Assembly (NCBI RefSeq): GCF_021556485.1
Contig: NZ_JAKGBW010000010.1
Location: 61,947 to 125,946 of the forward strand
Source: Oceanobacillus alkalisoli
Lineage (GTDB): Bacteria; Bacillota; Bacilli; Bacillales; Amphibacillaceae
Direction: 5' to 3'
Length of the DNA: 64,000 bases
Shown: in pieces, positions 53,249 to 62,851 of the stretch
How the letters are laid out: every line of letters begins with the position of its first letter
Position numbering within the stretch: position 1 is the stretch's first letter
The notes under the pieces: generated by a model
Seen by the model: the letters and a program-made list of their open reading frames with translations, nothing else
The model's database searches: none
Told to the model about the DNA's origin: nothing
Made by a program: the position numbers and the translations under genes

Positions 53249-54298
53249 ATGAAACGTACTTTAGAACAAAGGTTGAAAGATGGAACAGTTATTGTCGGAG
53301 AAGGATATTTATTTGAATTGGAGCGGAGGGGCTATTTACAAGCAGGGTCATTTGTGCCTGAAGTTGCACTAGAAAACCCAGAAGCACTTAAACAGACCTA
53401 TAGAGATTTTATGAATGCCGGGTCCGATGTAATCTTAGCATTTACGTATAATGGTCACCGAGAAAAACTTCGCATTATTGGTAAAGAAGATTTATTAGAG
53501 CCACTAAACCGGAGTGCCATTCGTTTGGCGAAAGAAGTAGCCAAAGAACATCCAACTGAGGAGGCACTTGTTGCAGGAAATATTTCAAATACAAATATTT
53601 TTGACCCAAATGACCCAGCTTCTAAAGAACAAGTGAGAAGTATGTTTGCAGAAATGGTGAAATGGTGTAAGGAAGAAGGCGTTGACTACATTGTTGGTGA
53701 AACATTTTATTATCATGAAGAGGCATTAATTGCCTTGGAAGAAATTCAAAAACAAGGTATACCTGCAGTCATTACGCTAGCCTTATTTGGAGAGAATATT
53801 CTAAGGGATGGATATACTGCAGATGAATCATGTAAGATTCTTTCTCAGGAAGGTGCATTAGTTGTTGGTCTGAACTGTTTCCGCGGACCGGATACAATGC
53901 ATTCATACTTAGTGGACATCCGAAAAAATGTAGATGGCTATGTGGGCGCTCTGCCAATTCCATACCGTACGACAGAAGAAAATCCAACATTCTTTAATTT
54001 GCCTGATGCTGGATGTAGCTGCACATTGCCGACGGAAACAACTTTCCCGACTGCACTTGATCCGCTTTACCATAACCGTTTCGAATTAGCCGAGTGGGCA
54101 AAAGAAGCAAAAGATATTGGGATAAATTATATCGGCCTATGCTGCGGGGCTTCACCTGCAATGCTTAGAGAAGTTGCAGAGGCTGTCGGGGTTGAAACCG
54201 TGAATTCAAAGTTCTCTCCTAACATGGAGAAACACTTCTTATTTGGTAATGATGAAACACTTAAAAAGCACAACACAGAATATCGTACAAAGGCATAA
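53249..54298 (+). CDS. Homocysteine S-methyltransferase (BHMT-like)
   Basis: A 349-residue barrel enzyme of the homocysteine S-methyltransferase family. The zinc cysteines are in VGLNCFRGP and GLCCGASPAMLREVAEA, and the N-terminal VIVGEGYLFELERRGYL matches the homocysteine-binding start. Sequence flavour is nearer betaine-homocysteine methyltransferase than MmuM or MetE. AAGGAGGAG precedes ATG 53249. Under SAM riboswitch control it should remake methionine from homocysteine and a methyl donor (betaine or a methylated sulfur compound). Confidence 0.9.
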   Translation: MKRTLEQRLKDGTVIVGEGYLFELERRGYLQAGSFVPEVALENPEALKQTYRDFMNAGSDVILAFTYNGHREKLRIIGKEDLLEPLNRSAIRLAKEVAKEHPTEEALVAGNISNTNIFDPNDPASKEQVRSMFAEMVKWCKEEGVDYIVGETFYYHEEALIALEEIQKQGIPAVITLALFGENILRDGYTADESCKILSQEGALVVGLNCFRGPDTMHSYLVDIRKNVDGYVGALPIPYRTTEENPTFFNLPDAGCSCTLPTETTFPTALDPLYHNRFELAEWAKEAKDIGINYIGLCCGASPAMLREVAEAVGVETVNSKFSPNMEKHFLFGNDETLKKHNTEYRTKA

Positions 54299-54428
54299 GA
54301 GCATAGCTGATTTTAAATAAGTACCCAGAAGAGAAACTGAACATCTAATTTATTCGAATGAAATAGAATATAGTGCATACGAGCGATTAAGACTTCTCTA
54401 TTCATTTAATCGTCTTTAAACAAAAAAA

Positions 54429-54486
54429 GCTCACCCTGCTAAAATACATTTGCTGCTGCCAGCACAAATCGATAGGGTGAGCTCTC
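54429..54486 (-). terminator. Rho-independent terminator (minus strand)
   Basis: GCTCACCCT (54429-54437) pairs with AGGGTGAGC (54474-54482). On the minus strand the stem is followed by seven T; it sits just after a gene remnant on that strand and may also serve the methyltransferase gene weakly. Confidence 0.75.
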
Positions 54487-54497
54487 TTCAATTTTTC

Positions 54498-54587
54498 TTA
54501 ATCTAGCTCAATCGCTGTGGCCACGCTAACTCTTTCTTTGGTAATTCCATCTACATTATCCATTGCCCATTTAATAAATTCTATGAC
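54498..54587 (-). pseudogene. C-terminal remnant of an unidentified gene
   Basis: The minus strand reads VIEFIKWAMDNVDGITKERV, SVATAIELD and a stop at 54498, directly before a terminator. It looks like a natural protein end but only ~29 codons remain and the family was not recognised. Probably a scar of a deleted gene. Confidence 0.35.
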
Positions 54588-54617
54588 TCAACCGATTCAG
54601 ATCAACTTAAATAAAAA

Positions 54618-54746
54618 TTTTTAATTCCAAATCCTGGTAGTTTAGAAGATTTTATTGAACTAGTTGTTCTAGCAATGCAAAAAAGGGGTATTTACAGAAC
54701 CGAATATAAAGGCCATACTTTTCGAGAACATCTAGGCTTAATATAA
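54618..54746 (+). pseudogene. C-terminal remnant of an NtaA-type monooxygenase
   Basis: The plus strand encodes LIPNPGSLEDFIELVVLAMQ, KRGIYRTEYKGHTFREHLGLI and a stop. This aligns with the C-terminus of the intact monooxygenase at 43919-45259 (LEDFVELVVPILQERG, EGDTLREHLGL). Only ~42 codons are left. The remaining gap to 55194 shows two hairpins (54835-54870 around GATCCGAA, and 55085-55111 around TCATCTCGCT) and no gene. Confidence 0.65.
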
Positions 54747-55194
54747 TAGAATGTTTTTACTGATTCAGGTAGTAAAATAAGGAAAGCGGATGGTATTTAT
54801 TAGGATAAATATATATTGGAAATAAATTGTAGGAGATCCGAACCCTTTTTTCGAAAGAATTCGGATCTTTGATGGGCGCCTGCATGAAATTATAACTTGG
54901 TAGCGGTATCCATTATAGACTTGGCAGCAGCCAGCGTCCTTGGTAGATATCCCCCACCTTAATAGCAACAAAAAGCATCCATTTTGTTCATCTTCTAGCA
55001 TTTTCCTCAGCTTAAATTCTTTTTAAAATAAACAAATTAAAGATTTTGTTCATATATTTGCTGAACAATATTTTTAATTTCAGATCATCTCGCTCTTACA
55101 AGCGAGATGATAAAATAAGACTACAAACTATCATAACCATTCTTTTTTATATGACTTAGCCTTTCTCTATTTGAATTAACATTGCTTAAATGTG

Positions 55195-55755
55195 TTAAGA
55201 CCACATATTATCCACGTCAATATCGTTTCGTTTATATGTTGTTGACTCGAACATTTTCTTTTCTTTAAATCCGAATATACTCGCAATAATGATTGCCGGA
55301 AATGCAACAATCCGTTTATTATGCACCGATACATTACTGTTGTAGTTGCGTCTTGCTGCCGATAATTTATCTTCAATTGCAATGATTGCTTGTTGTGTTT
55401 TACGAAATGCCTCATTAAATTTTGGATCAGGATAATTTTCCATCGTTGCCATTAAGTTAGGCATTGCTGCTTCAATTTGTATCCCCGCTTCAACTTTTTC
55501 ATTCACTGAATCTGCTTGCGAAAAAGCACTTCTCATATTTGTTACTTTCGTTACAAGTTCCACTTCTCTTTTCGACTCTTCTTTTGCGGTTGAAATTACT
55601 TTTGTTAACATATCAAAACGCTCTTCCAAATATGTTTCAATGCCTCCAAAAGCTTCATCAACGTTAACCGCTGAGTGTTTCATTTTGTTATACGTTGAAA
55701 TTGTATAAGACGCTATGAGTACTATTAATATGCCAATCGTAATTGCATAATACAT
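55195..55755 (-). CDS. lemA: LemA-family membrane-anchored protein
   Basis: A 186-residue LemA protein: an N-terminal membrane helix (AITIGILIVLIASYTIS), then the helical LemA core (SAVNVDEAFGGIETYLEERF, YNSNVSVHNKRIVAFPAIII, FGFKEKKMFE). The start was set at ATG 55755 with GTGAGGT upstream. It is coupled to a DUF3137 gene 18-20 bp upstream, a pairing common in Bacilli. Molecular function is unknown; roles in envelope or protease complexes have been suggested for the family. Confidence 0.9.
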   Translation of the reverse strand: MYYAITIGILIVLIASYTISTYNKMKHSAVNVDEAFGGIETYLEERFDMLTKVISTAKEESKREVELVTKVTNMRSAFSQADSVNEKVEAGIQIEAAMPNLMATMENYPDPKFNEAFRKTQQAIIAIEDKLSAARRNYNSNVSVHNKRIVAFPAIIIASIFGFKEKKMFESTTYKRNDIDVDNMWS

Positions 55756-55772
55756 AGAACATAACCTCACTT

Positions 55773-56852
55773 TTATTTTTTATATAATTTTAAGTTTAAA
55801 TTTAAATCATCTATAAAGCGTAATACTAGATTTATATCCTTGAAATAATCATACACCGTATCAATGTTCAACTCTTTCATAATGTTTAAGATAAAATGAT
55901 TCGATCCTGTATGGATGAGTATATACACTTGATTATTATAAAATGTAAAATAAGGAATGAATCGTCCCTTCTTTCTTTTCCCACGCTTTCGTTCGATTGT
56001 GTCAGGTACATAGTTCACGAATTCCAGTAAGTTTTCCATTGTATCGGTTTGCAAAATAACTCTTGCTTCAATCTGATCCGTTGAATGAACAACAAACTTC
56101 TTCATAAACATTGGATTTTCCAGTAGAACCTCTTGCATTATATGCTGCTTATCGAATTTTTTTAACTTTTTTCGATACTTTCTTTTCTTTAGCAACCAGC
56201 GAGGTTTAATCATCGTAAACGAACGACCAAAGTCTTTATTGAACTCTACTTTAAAAAGCAAACCAGCCGCTAACATTCCTAATGGTTTTTCAATAACTTT
56301 GCCTTTTTGCCGTTTTTTATAATCATTCCGAACGATCATCTCACTAAATGACAAATATGTATATGCATCTTCATCTCGGTCATACACATATCCCTTAATT
56401 AAATCATCTCCGAATCCAACGTCAGCTCTATGTTTAAATATACGCATTTCATTCACATCATCAATTGTTAATGAGCCATCTGGTTCATATGTAAAATATG
56501 AGTTCATAAATTTGACGAGTTTTGGCACAATAATCACTTTTGCCCTCGATTCTAACTTTTTCTTATGTCTCATCCAATAAAGACCTATCCATCCAGTAAT
56601 GGCAATCGGAGCAGCTGGTATGATGAATAATGTAATATCGCGAAAGACATAATAAATGAATAGCAATAGGAATGGGGCTGCAATGATTTGAGGAATTAAA
56701 CCTTTCATAAACTTTTTTCGTTCAACTTCCAGACTCTCTAGTTCTTCTTTTAAATGCTTTTCATAAAAAGCAATAAATTCTGTTTTTTCTTTCGCAAATA
56801 ATTCAAGTCCATAAGCATTTCTTTTTACTTCTCGCATCTCTTCGGTAAGCAT
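55773..56852 (-). CDS. DUF3137 membrane protein, LemA partner
   Basis: A 359-residue protein with two adjacent membrane helices at residues ~55-100 (LIPQIIAAPFLLLFIYYVF, LFIIPAAPIAITGWIGLYWM) and a large soluble C-terminal domain containing the DUF3137 pattern (MKKFVVHSTDQIEARVIL, YNNQVYILIHTG). The start was set at ATG 56852 with AGGAGGG upstream; the frame stays open to 56948 without a site. It forms an operon with lemA. Confidence 0.82.
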   Translation of the reverse strand: MLTEEMREVKRNAYGLELFAKEKTEFIAFYEKHLKEELESLEVERKKFMKGLIPQIIAAPFLLLFIYYVFRDITLFIIPAAPIAITGWIGLYWMRHKKKLESRAKVIIVPKLVKFMNSYFTYEPDGSLTIDDVNEMRIFKHRADVGFGDDLIKGYVYDRDEDAYTYLSFSEMIVRNDYKKRQKGKVIEKPLGMLAAGLLFKVEFNKDFGRSFTMIKPRWLLKKRKYRKKLKKFDKQHIMQEVLLENPMFMKKFVVHSTDQIEARVILQTDTMENLLEFVNYVPDTIERKRGKRKKGRFIPYFTFYNNQVYILIHTGSNHFILNIMKELNIDTVYDYFKDINLVLRFIDDLNLNLKLYKK

Positions 56853-56948
56853 ACATTCCCTCCTTGATATTTTAATCATATATTTTTCACCGTCTGATGT
56901 TAGTGATTCATTATAACAAAGAACAATAAAAAACTTGGCAACTTTCAA

Positions 56949-57474
56949 ACATGTATCTACTCTACATTTTATCTCCTCAAATATAAGTATCCGAGGAGAT
57001 AATTGTATTAAACTTTTAGATAAGTATTTTGAATCATATGACTGTTGTTAAAGCATCAAGCTACTACTGAGGGAATGCATGAACCTTCTATAAAACCGTT
57101 ATATAGTAATCCATCGTCCTTAAATTGAACAATCTTTAAGTGGTTATTGTTTTTGATAAAAATACTTTATGGAAATTAAAGATAATAGCCGAGTGTGCTC
57201 CAATAGGAATCCGTCCAATTATTATATTTTTGTAATACACGTATTTGGTAAATTTCTCCGTAATTATTTAAATAATATACCTTTTCATTTCCCCCTGTCA
57301 ATGGATGGACCATTTATTTTAAATTTACCGTTTTTCTAGTGCAATCGAATATTAAATTAGCAGGATATACTCGATTCTCATCTGTATTGTTTGATTACAA
57401 GATTTCATTATACTTACCGAGAAGCTATCAAACTTGCATTTCCATTGTTATCACATCTCTTATATAAAATAAAT
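56949..57474. other. Gene-free stretch upstream of the DUF3137 gene
   Basis: No coding signature or RNA gene was recognised on either strand. A hairpin TATCTCCTC...GAGGAGATA at about 56969-57003 lies 120 bp upstream of the DUF3137-lemA operon; its role is unknown. Confidence 0.4.
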
Positions 57475-57592
57475 TAATGAATTTCATAATACGTATTTAA
57501 TGCTTCACCATCAACATATGTAGTTGAGTTGGTTCGTTCCCAACTACATATGGTGATGGGAAAGCCGACTTTGGTAATTATGAAATTCATTC
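57475..57592 (-). repeat. 118-bp palindromic MITE-like element, copy F (inverted)
   Basis: Copy F, core 57476-57591, inverted like copy E, one hairpin-arm mismatch (CATCAACATATG). AAAT flanks both sides (57471-57474 and 57593-57596). Confidence 0.92.
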
Positions 57593-57727
57593 AAATGTTA
57601 AAAAAGCTAACGATTTGAAGTTTTTGAGAATCCATTGCTTGCTTAATCAATTTTGACTTTTAAATAAGATTTAGCACAATATTCCCCTTAATCACCCATT
57701 CAACAATTGCAGCCTGTTATGAAAAAA

Positions 57728-58042
57728 TCACACTCCAGAGATTCCTGCAATTATGACAAAAGTAGTCCATAAAAAACCACAAATCAATAAAATAATTATC
57801 CCAAGCATTGATAAACCAAATATTAATTTTCGTTTTACTTTTTTTCCCCTAGTAATTGCTACCACTAAAAAAACCACACCCATTAGCCAAAGAAAATAAG
57901 TGAAAGCAACCCCAACCCAATACCAAACAAAATCATCCCCCCAGTACGCCATACGTTGAAATGGATCACTCATTAAAAATACACCTATTGCACATAATAA
58001 CGATAAAAACACAAAAAACTCATTCTTTTTTATAAAGTTCAT
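57728..58042 (-). CDS. Small three-helix membrane protein, unknown
   Basis: A 104-residue protein with three hydrophobic segments (EFFVFLSLLCAIGVFLM, WVGVAFTYFLWLMGVVFLVV, FGLSMLGIIILLICGFLWTTF). ATG 58042 has a strong GAGGGAGG site, so translation is likely. No family was recognised. It stands alone in a region of remnants and repeats; no function is proposed. Confidence 0.6.
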   Translation of the reverse strand: MNFIKKNEFFVFLSLLCAIGVFLMSDPFQRMAYWGDDFVWYWVGVAFTYFLWLMGVVFLVVAITRGKKVKRKLIFGLSMLGIIILLICGFLWTTFVIIAGISGV

Positions 58043-58196
58043 CTTATTACCTCCCTCTTATCTATGCCACAATATGAACTCTTAGACGATGCTTCAATCT
58101 TACAATAAATACCACTAACGTTGCATAAATTAAGACTAAAAAAATAAAACAGCCACTATTTAACGATGAAGCAAGGAAAAGTCCTTTATAACGGAT

Positions 58197-58497
58197 TTAG
58201 TCAAGTGCATCCCGATTCGGCACGTCCTCCGATTCATTTCCAATAATCTCAGCGTCTAAAACCATGTTCCTTACAACTAGCTTCGCCTCCAGCACATCAT
58301 ACATATAAATTCCTTTTTCTCACCGGTTTCCTTGTCCGTATATACTTATTTAAACAATGAGTACAGTGTTTTTTATGAAAGGTAAATAGTCCTAGGCCAC
58401 TGATGATCGTTTCCCAACATTTACCACTTATCCGGTATCGCTCAAAACAGCGTTTCGGAAGGAACCTTTTAATCAGGTAAGTACGCATTTTATCCAT
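58197..58497 (-). pseudogene. Transposase-like N-terminal remnant
   Basis: Two pieces on the minus strand, FLPKRCFERYRISGKCWETI with HKKHCTHCLNK and, after a shift near 58300, YDVLEAKLVVRNMVLDAEII ending at 58197, read like one interrupted transposase of the Cys-rich 'HCTHCL' kind seen in Firmicute genomes. No catalytic region remains. Family naming is from memory and tentative. The rest of the 58043-58652 gap shows nothing recognisable. Confidence 0.45.
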
Positions 58498-58652
58498 CTC
58501 TTCTGAGTTTAAGCAGGATAATTAATTGTGCTGTAATGAGGTAGTTATTCACCGACATCTTAAATGATAGAAACATAAAAGTCGCAGTGACATATAACAT
58601 ATCTCACTGCGACTTTTCGCTGTACTTAGGAAACTTAGAAAAAAAGAAATAG

Positions 58653-59672
58653 TTAAGGTTCAATATTAACGATTAACTCATCCATATCGGGGACTTCATC
58701 AATTAATTCATTTTTCTTCAACCACTCGGCTGTCTCTTCCCATGAGCTTATATCTTGTGTTCCAAATCCTGATTCACTTTTCATTTTTGGTAATAAAATG
58801 TTCATGCTTTCCATCTCTACTTCTTTATCAAGAGCAAAGTTAGCTTGGTCTTGATGATCAAGAATAATTTGTAGTGCATCTTCTGGATTTTCAACCATGA
58901 AGTCGAAGCCTTTTCGAGCAGCTTTCCAAAAAGCTTCTATATCTGCTTGCTCATTTTCCCATGTATCTTCACTTGTCACTGCAACTATTTCATAATAACT
59001 TGGTACCCCGTAATCAACTGGGTTAAAATAATCAATTTCGTACCCTTCGCTTCGTAAAACAGGAACTTCGTGATTGACATACATTCCGCTCACCGCATCG
59101 ACCTGTTCAGAAATCAAGGAAGAGCCTAATTCAAATTCAACATTAATCATGTCAACTTTGTCATAATTTCCACCATCATAATTCACAATCGTTTTTACTA
59201 GTGCTTCGTTTATCGGTATTCCAGGATAGCCAACCTGCTTACCCTCTAGCTCTTTTGGTGAAGCCATTGGATTATCTGAACGATAAACAACATGATTTAA
59301 TGGTTCTCTTACGATTGCAGCGACAGATTTTACAGGAATATCTTCGTTAGCTTTTGCCATAATTACATCTGGCTGGTAATACAATCCCATCGTAATATTT
59401 CCTGAAGCTGCGAGTGTAAGAGGATCGGTAGGATTTGCAGGAAATTGAAATTCCACATCTAATCCTTCCTCAGCAAAATAGCCTTTTTCATCAGCTACGT
59501 ATAAATAACTGTGAACTGCATTTGGATACCAATCGAGCATGATGCTTACCTTTTTCATTTCATCGCTAGCAACAGAACTTTCTTCTTTTGTTTCACTTTT
59601 ATCTTCACCACATGCACTTAATATTAAGAGAAGCAAAGCAATAGTGAATAAAAAAATAAAGTTTTTTTTCAT
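58653..59672 (-). CDS. thiY: ThiY pyrimidine-binding lipoprotein of thiamin salvage importer
   Basis: A 339-residue NMT1/THI5-type binding protein. Lipobox LSAC, then VSIMLDWYPNAVHSYLYVAD, which is the pyrimidine-binding signature region, and ASGNITMGLYYQPDVIMAKA. In Bacillus halodurans ThiY binds formylaminopyrimidine from degraded thiamin. It is the last gene of the ylmB-thiZ-thiX-thiY operon under a TPP riboswitch. Confidence 0.9.
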   Translation of the reverse strand: MKKNFIFLFTIALLLLILSACGEDKSETKEESSVASDEMKKVSIMLDWYPNAVHSYLYVADEKGYFAEEGLDVEFQFPANPTDPLTLAASGNITMGLYYQPDVIMAKANEDIPVKSVAAIVREPLNHVVYRSDNPMASPKELEGKQVGYPGIPINEALVKTIVNYDGGNYDKVDMINVEFELGSSLISEQVDAVSGMYVNHEVPVLRSEGYEIDYFNPVDYGVPSYYEIVAVTSEDTWENEQADIEAFWKAARKGFDFMVENPEDALQIILDHQDQANFALDKEVEMESMNILLPKMKSESGFGTQDISSWEETAEWLKKNELIDEVPDMDELIVNIEP

Positions 59673-59673
59673 T

Positions 59674-60414
59674 TTATATTCGTCTCCAATTCAATATGTA
59701 TTTTTCTAATAAAACAACGGCAATAAATAAAAGAATACCTATAAGCGAAAGTAAAACAATCGGAGCAAATACTCCCGCCCCATCGAATTGCGTCATCATT
59801 CGACGGCTAAAATACCCTAATCCCGCTTGTGCACCGAGCCATTCACCAATTGCAGCACCAATAACACTCATAGGTACAGCCACTTTTAATCCTGAAAAAA
59901 AGGATGATAAAGCAGAGGGCACTTCTAACTTGAAAAAAAGTTGTCTTTTAGAAGCACCCATGGATTGAAATAATTCCTTCAGATCCCTATTTGTAGACCG
60001 TAATCCATCAAATGTGCTTACAGTAATCGGGAAAAAAGTAATAATAATCGTTACAACAATTTTACTCCAAATAGAATATCCAAACCAAAGTACAAAAATT
60101 GGTGCCAGGGCGATAATAGGGATTGTCTGCGAGGTAATCAGCAATGGGTATAACGTTTGTTCTAATGTTTTTGACATACTCATGCCAATTGATAACAGAA
60201 TACCCAGCGTTAAGGAAATAGCTAGGCCGATCGCAATAACGGAAAATGTAATAGGAAGATGATGTAAGAACAATTCTTCACGTAATTCCCATAGTTTCAT
60301 CCCAATTTCAGTTGGAGCAGGAAGAATAAAAGATGTGTTAATCCGCCTTGCACCTATTTCCCATATAAGTAATAGGATAAAAGTCAATATAGTTGAATAC
60401 ATATAATTTCTCAT
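59674..60414 (-). CDS. thiX: ThiX permease of thiamin-pyrimidine importer
   Basis: A 246-residue ABC permease with six helices and an EAA loop (LFQSMGASKRQLFFKLEVPSA). It belongs to the SsuC/TauC-like importer group used with NMT1-type binding proteins. ATG 60414 has GAGGG. It is spaced one base from thiY and three from thiZ, consistent with one transporter. Confidence 0.88.
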   Translation of the reverse strand: MRNYMYSTILTFILLLIWEIGARRINTSFILPAPTEIGMKLWELREELFLHHLPITFSVIAIGLAISLTLGILLSIGMSMSKTLEQTLYPLLITSQTIPIIALAPIFVLWFGYSIWSKIVVTIIITFFPITVSTFDGLRSTNRDLKELFQSMGASKRQLFFKLEVPSALSSFFSGLKVAVPMSVIGAAIGEWLGAQAGLGYFSRRMMTQFDGAGVFAPIVLLSLIGILLFIAVVLLEKYILNWRRI

Positions 60415-60417
60415 GTG

Positions 60418-61194
60418 TTAAACCCTCATTCGGAAACGTTCTATTAAACTATTTTTTAGTTCAATTACCTTTTTTTGATCCAAATGGTGTTGCCACCTCG
60501 GACGTTTGAGTGGAACTTTAACTTCCTCTAATGTTGTAACAGGGGTATCTGTAATAACAAAAATTCTATCAGATAAAAACAAAGCTTCGGAAATATCATG
60601 TGTAATAAATAAAATAGTCGATAATTGTTTCTCCCATTGTTCTAGTAGCCATTCCTGCATAAATAATTTTGTCATCGCATCAAGTGCAGAAAAAGGTTCA
60701 TCTAACAATAACACGTTCGAACCTGATAAAGTGGCACGTAAAAAGGAAACCCGTTGACGCATTCCACCAGATAGTTCATTTGGATATTTATTTTCATATC
60801 CTTTTAATCCAAATTCCCCCAACAGCCTATCTACTTTACTATCAGTATCCTTTTGCTTTTGTATTTCCAAAGGAAGGAATGCATTTTGTCTAACCGTTCT
60901 CCAAGGCATTAATAAATCTTGTTGTGGCATATACCCAACTTTACCTAAGCGTTTCTCCATCTCTTCACCATTGACATAAATAGAGCCGCTTTTTTGTTGT
61001 TCCAATCCAACTATCAGTCGGAAAATAGTTGTTTTTCCCGAGCCACTTGCACCAACAATACTGACAAATTCTCCTTTTGGAATAGAAAAACTCACATCTT
61101 TTAAGATTCGGATTTGTCCGGCAGCATTTTCGTAATCAAAATAGACATTTTTAAATTGAAGTGCTTGTTCGTCATTGTCTAGTATACTTTTCAT
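60418..61194 (-). CDS. thiZ: ThiZ ATPase of thiamin-pyrimidine importer
   Basis: A 258-residue ABC ATPase. Walker A GASGSGKTT, signature LSGGMRQRV, Walker B VLLLDEPFSALDA, and the switch His in FITHDISEALFLSD. The Q-loop (MPQQDLLMPWRT) is of the nitrate/sulfonate/NMT1 importer type. It powers ThiX. Confidence 0.9.
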   Translation of the reverse strand: MKSILDNDEQALQFKNVYFDYENAAGQIRILKDVSFSIPKGEFVSIVGASGSGKTTIFRLIVGLEQQKSGSIYVNGEEMEKRLGKVGYMPQQDLLMPWRTVRQNAFLPLEIQKQKDTDSKVDRLLGEFGLKGYENKYPNELSGGMRQRVSFLRATLSGSNVLLLDEPFSALDAMTKLFMQEWLLEQWEKQLSTILFITHDISEALFLSDRIFVITDTPVTTLEEVKVPLKRPRWQHHLDQKKVIELKNSLIERFRMRV

Positions 61195-61236
61195 GGATAT
61201 TCATCCTTTTTTATGCTTAAGTAATAAGATCATTTA

Positions 61237-62511
61237 TTATTTTTCTTGATTGGACCATTGATAAATAAAGTGAATCATCGTTTTTGTAAAGGAAACTAAT
61301 TGATCGATAGATAACTGTTCGTTTACAGCATGTGCCTGAAGAAAATCACCTGGTCCATAAATTGCGGCCGGAATGCCTGCTTCAGAGAACCAGCCCCCGT
61401 CTGTAACAGATGGTGAAACATCGATGGTCACAGGTTCAGCATGAATCTTATTGTGAGATTTTGATAATATTTTTATCGCCTGATGATTTGGATCTACTTC
61501 AAGAGAAGGAAAAATCTCCCCCTTATCTTGAATCATTGATGTTCCACCCCATTCAAATATTGGTGGATTCTCACGTAACCATATGTCCGCTTCAGCGACT
61601 CTTAAGAGATGGTCTTCTATTTCTTGGGTAACTTGTTCATAGGTTTCATCCGGATAGTAATGAACAGTAAGCCATAACCGGCACTCATCAGCAATAAATG
61701 CTGCATGACGACCACCTTCGATGACCGCTGGATTAATCGTATTTGTCCCAGGTGGATAGCCCTCATATTGCTTCGTTATTGCCCAATGACGTTCAAGCTC
61801 TTGAAGACCTTCTATTAATTTCGACATTTTTTCAATTGCGCTTGCACCAAATAAGCCTCCACCTGCATGAATCATATTTCTGCGGGTTGCATCATGAAAG
61901 GTCTTTTCACTTTTAACGGTAATCCAACCAGTAATGACACCACCTTGACCTTGGATGTGCAAATCACTTGTGTCCACAACGAGAGCAAAGTCGGCGTGAT
62001 AACCCCGTTCACAGCATTGTAATGTACCTGCTTCTCCAACTTCTTCTCCAATTACGGATTGAAAGATAACATCACCTGCAAAGGTCATATCTCCTTCGTT
62101 TAATAACTTTAGTGCAAATAACGCTCCGGCAAGTCCACCTTTCATATCAGCAGCTCCACGACCAATGATGTTGCCGTTTTGAATCATCGGTTGGAATGGA
62201 TCTGATTTCCACGCTTCATCTTCTCTTACTTCTGCTACATCGATATGCCCATTTACAATGAGACTTTGATGGGTATCTGATTTCGTTCCCTTTTGGACGC
62301 CAACGACATTAGGGTCATTGGGATAAACATCCCACATATCGATAGAGAAACCAATCTGCTCTAAAAATTGAGCCACATATGTTTGTGCTTCTCTCGTATT
62401 TCGAGCAGGTGGAGCGGGTGTTTTAAATGAGATGAGAGTAGCTAGTAAATCTACTAACTCATCTTGACGTTCATCTACTTGAGCTATTATTTTGTTTAGA
62501 TTACTCATCAT
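61237..62511 (-). CDS. ylmB: M20-family formylaminopyrimidine deformylase, YlmB-like
   Basis: A 424-residue M20/ArgE-type metallo-hydrolase with metal-ligand motifs NGHIDVAEV, GRGAADMKGG, GEEVGEAG and VDTSD. In this operon context it corresponds to YlmB, which deformylates N-formyl-aminomethylpyrimidine before TenA. The start was set at ATG 62511 with AAGAAGG 6 bases upstream; the open frame extends 40 codons further without a site. TPP riboswitch 1 is ~340 bp upstream. Confidence 0.85.
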   Translation of the reverse strand: MMSNLNKIIAQVDERQDELVDLLATLISFKTPAPPARNTREAQTYVAQFLEQIGFSIDMWDVYPNDPNVVGVQKGTKSDTHQSLIVNGHIDVAEVREDEAWKSDPFQPMIQNGNIIGRGAADMKGGLAGALFALKLLNEGDMTFAGDVIFQSVIGEEVGEAGTLQCCERGYHADFALVVDTSDLHIQGQGGVITGWITVKSEKTFHDATRRNMIHAGGGLFGASAIEKMSKLIEGLQELERHWAITKQYEGYPPGTNTINPAVIEGGRHAAFIADECRLWLTVHYYPDETYEQVTQEIEDHLLRVAEADIWLRENPPIFEWGGTSMIQDKGEIFPSLEVDPNHQAIKILSKSHNKIHAEPVTIDVSPSVTDGGWFSEAGIPAAIYGPGDFLQAHAVNEQLSIDQLVSFTKTMIHFIYQWSNQEK

Positions 62512-62756
62512 GTATAACCTTCTTTCATAAGAGAGAACTTGATATTCACACATATAATACTTGAAAAAACGAGTAGGGAGAACGATATAAAAGCTTCCTG
62601 TTTTAAGGAGGCAATCAACAAGTCTCCTCACACGTGCAGCTTGGGGGAATCATGTTCGGTTTGTTTTCCAGTAGGAATTGTGTAAACTTTATCTACAGTA
62701 AATAGATGGTGTCAGTTTGGATAACTGTTTAAAGCATAAAGTGAGCTCAGCTGACT

Positions 62757-62790
62757 AAAAAGAGCTACTGCCAGCATCAGGAAGCAGCTC
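62757..62790 (-). terminator. TPP-switch terminator upstream of ylmB
   Basis: On the minus strand GAGCTGCTTCC pairs with GGCAGTAGCTC and is followed by TTTTT. It lies about 60 bases after the TPP aptamer and is the likely off-state terminator. Confidence 0.8.
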
Positions 62791-62851
62791 ATGAGCCAAT
62801 ACACACATGTCGATAATTGTAGATGAATTATAATGACGATGCATTTGCGTT

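Noticed and set aside
54765-55001. 78-codon frame on the minus strand
   Set aside because: No ribosome site, no recognisable family and low-complexity composition near hairpins; treated as non-coding.
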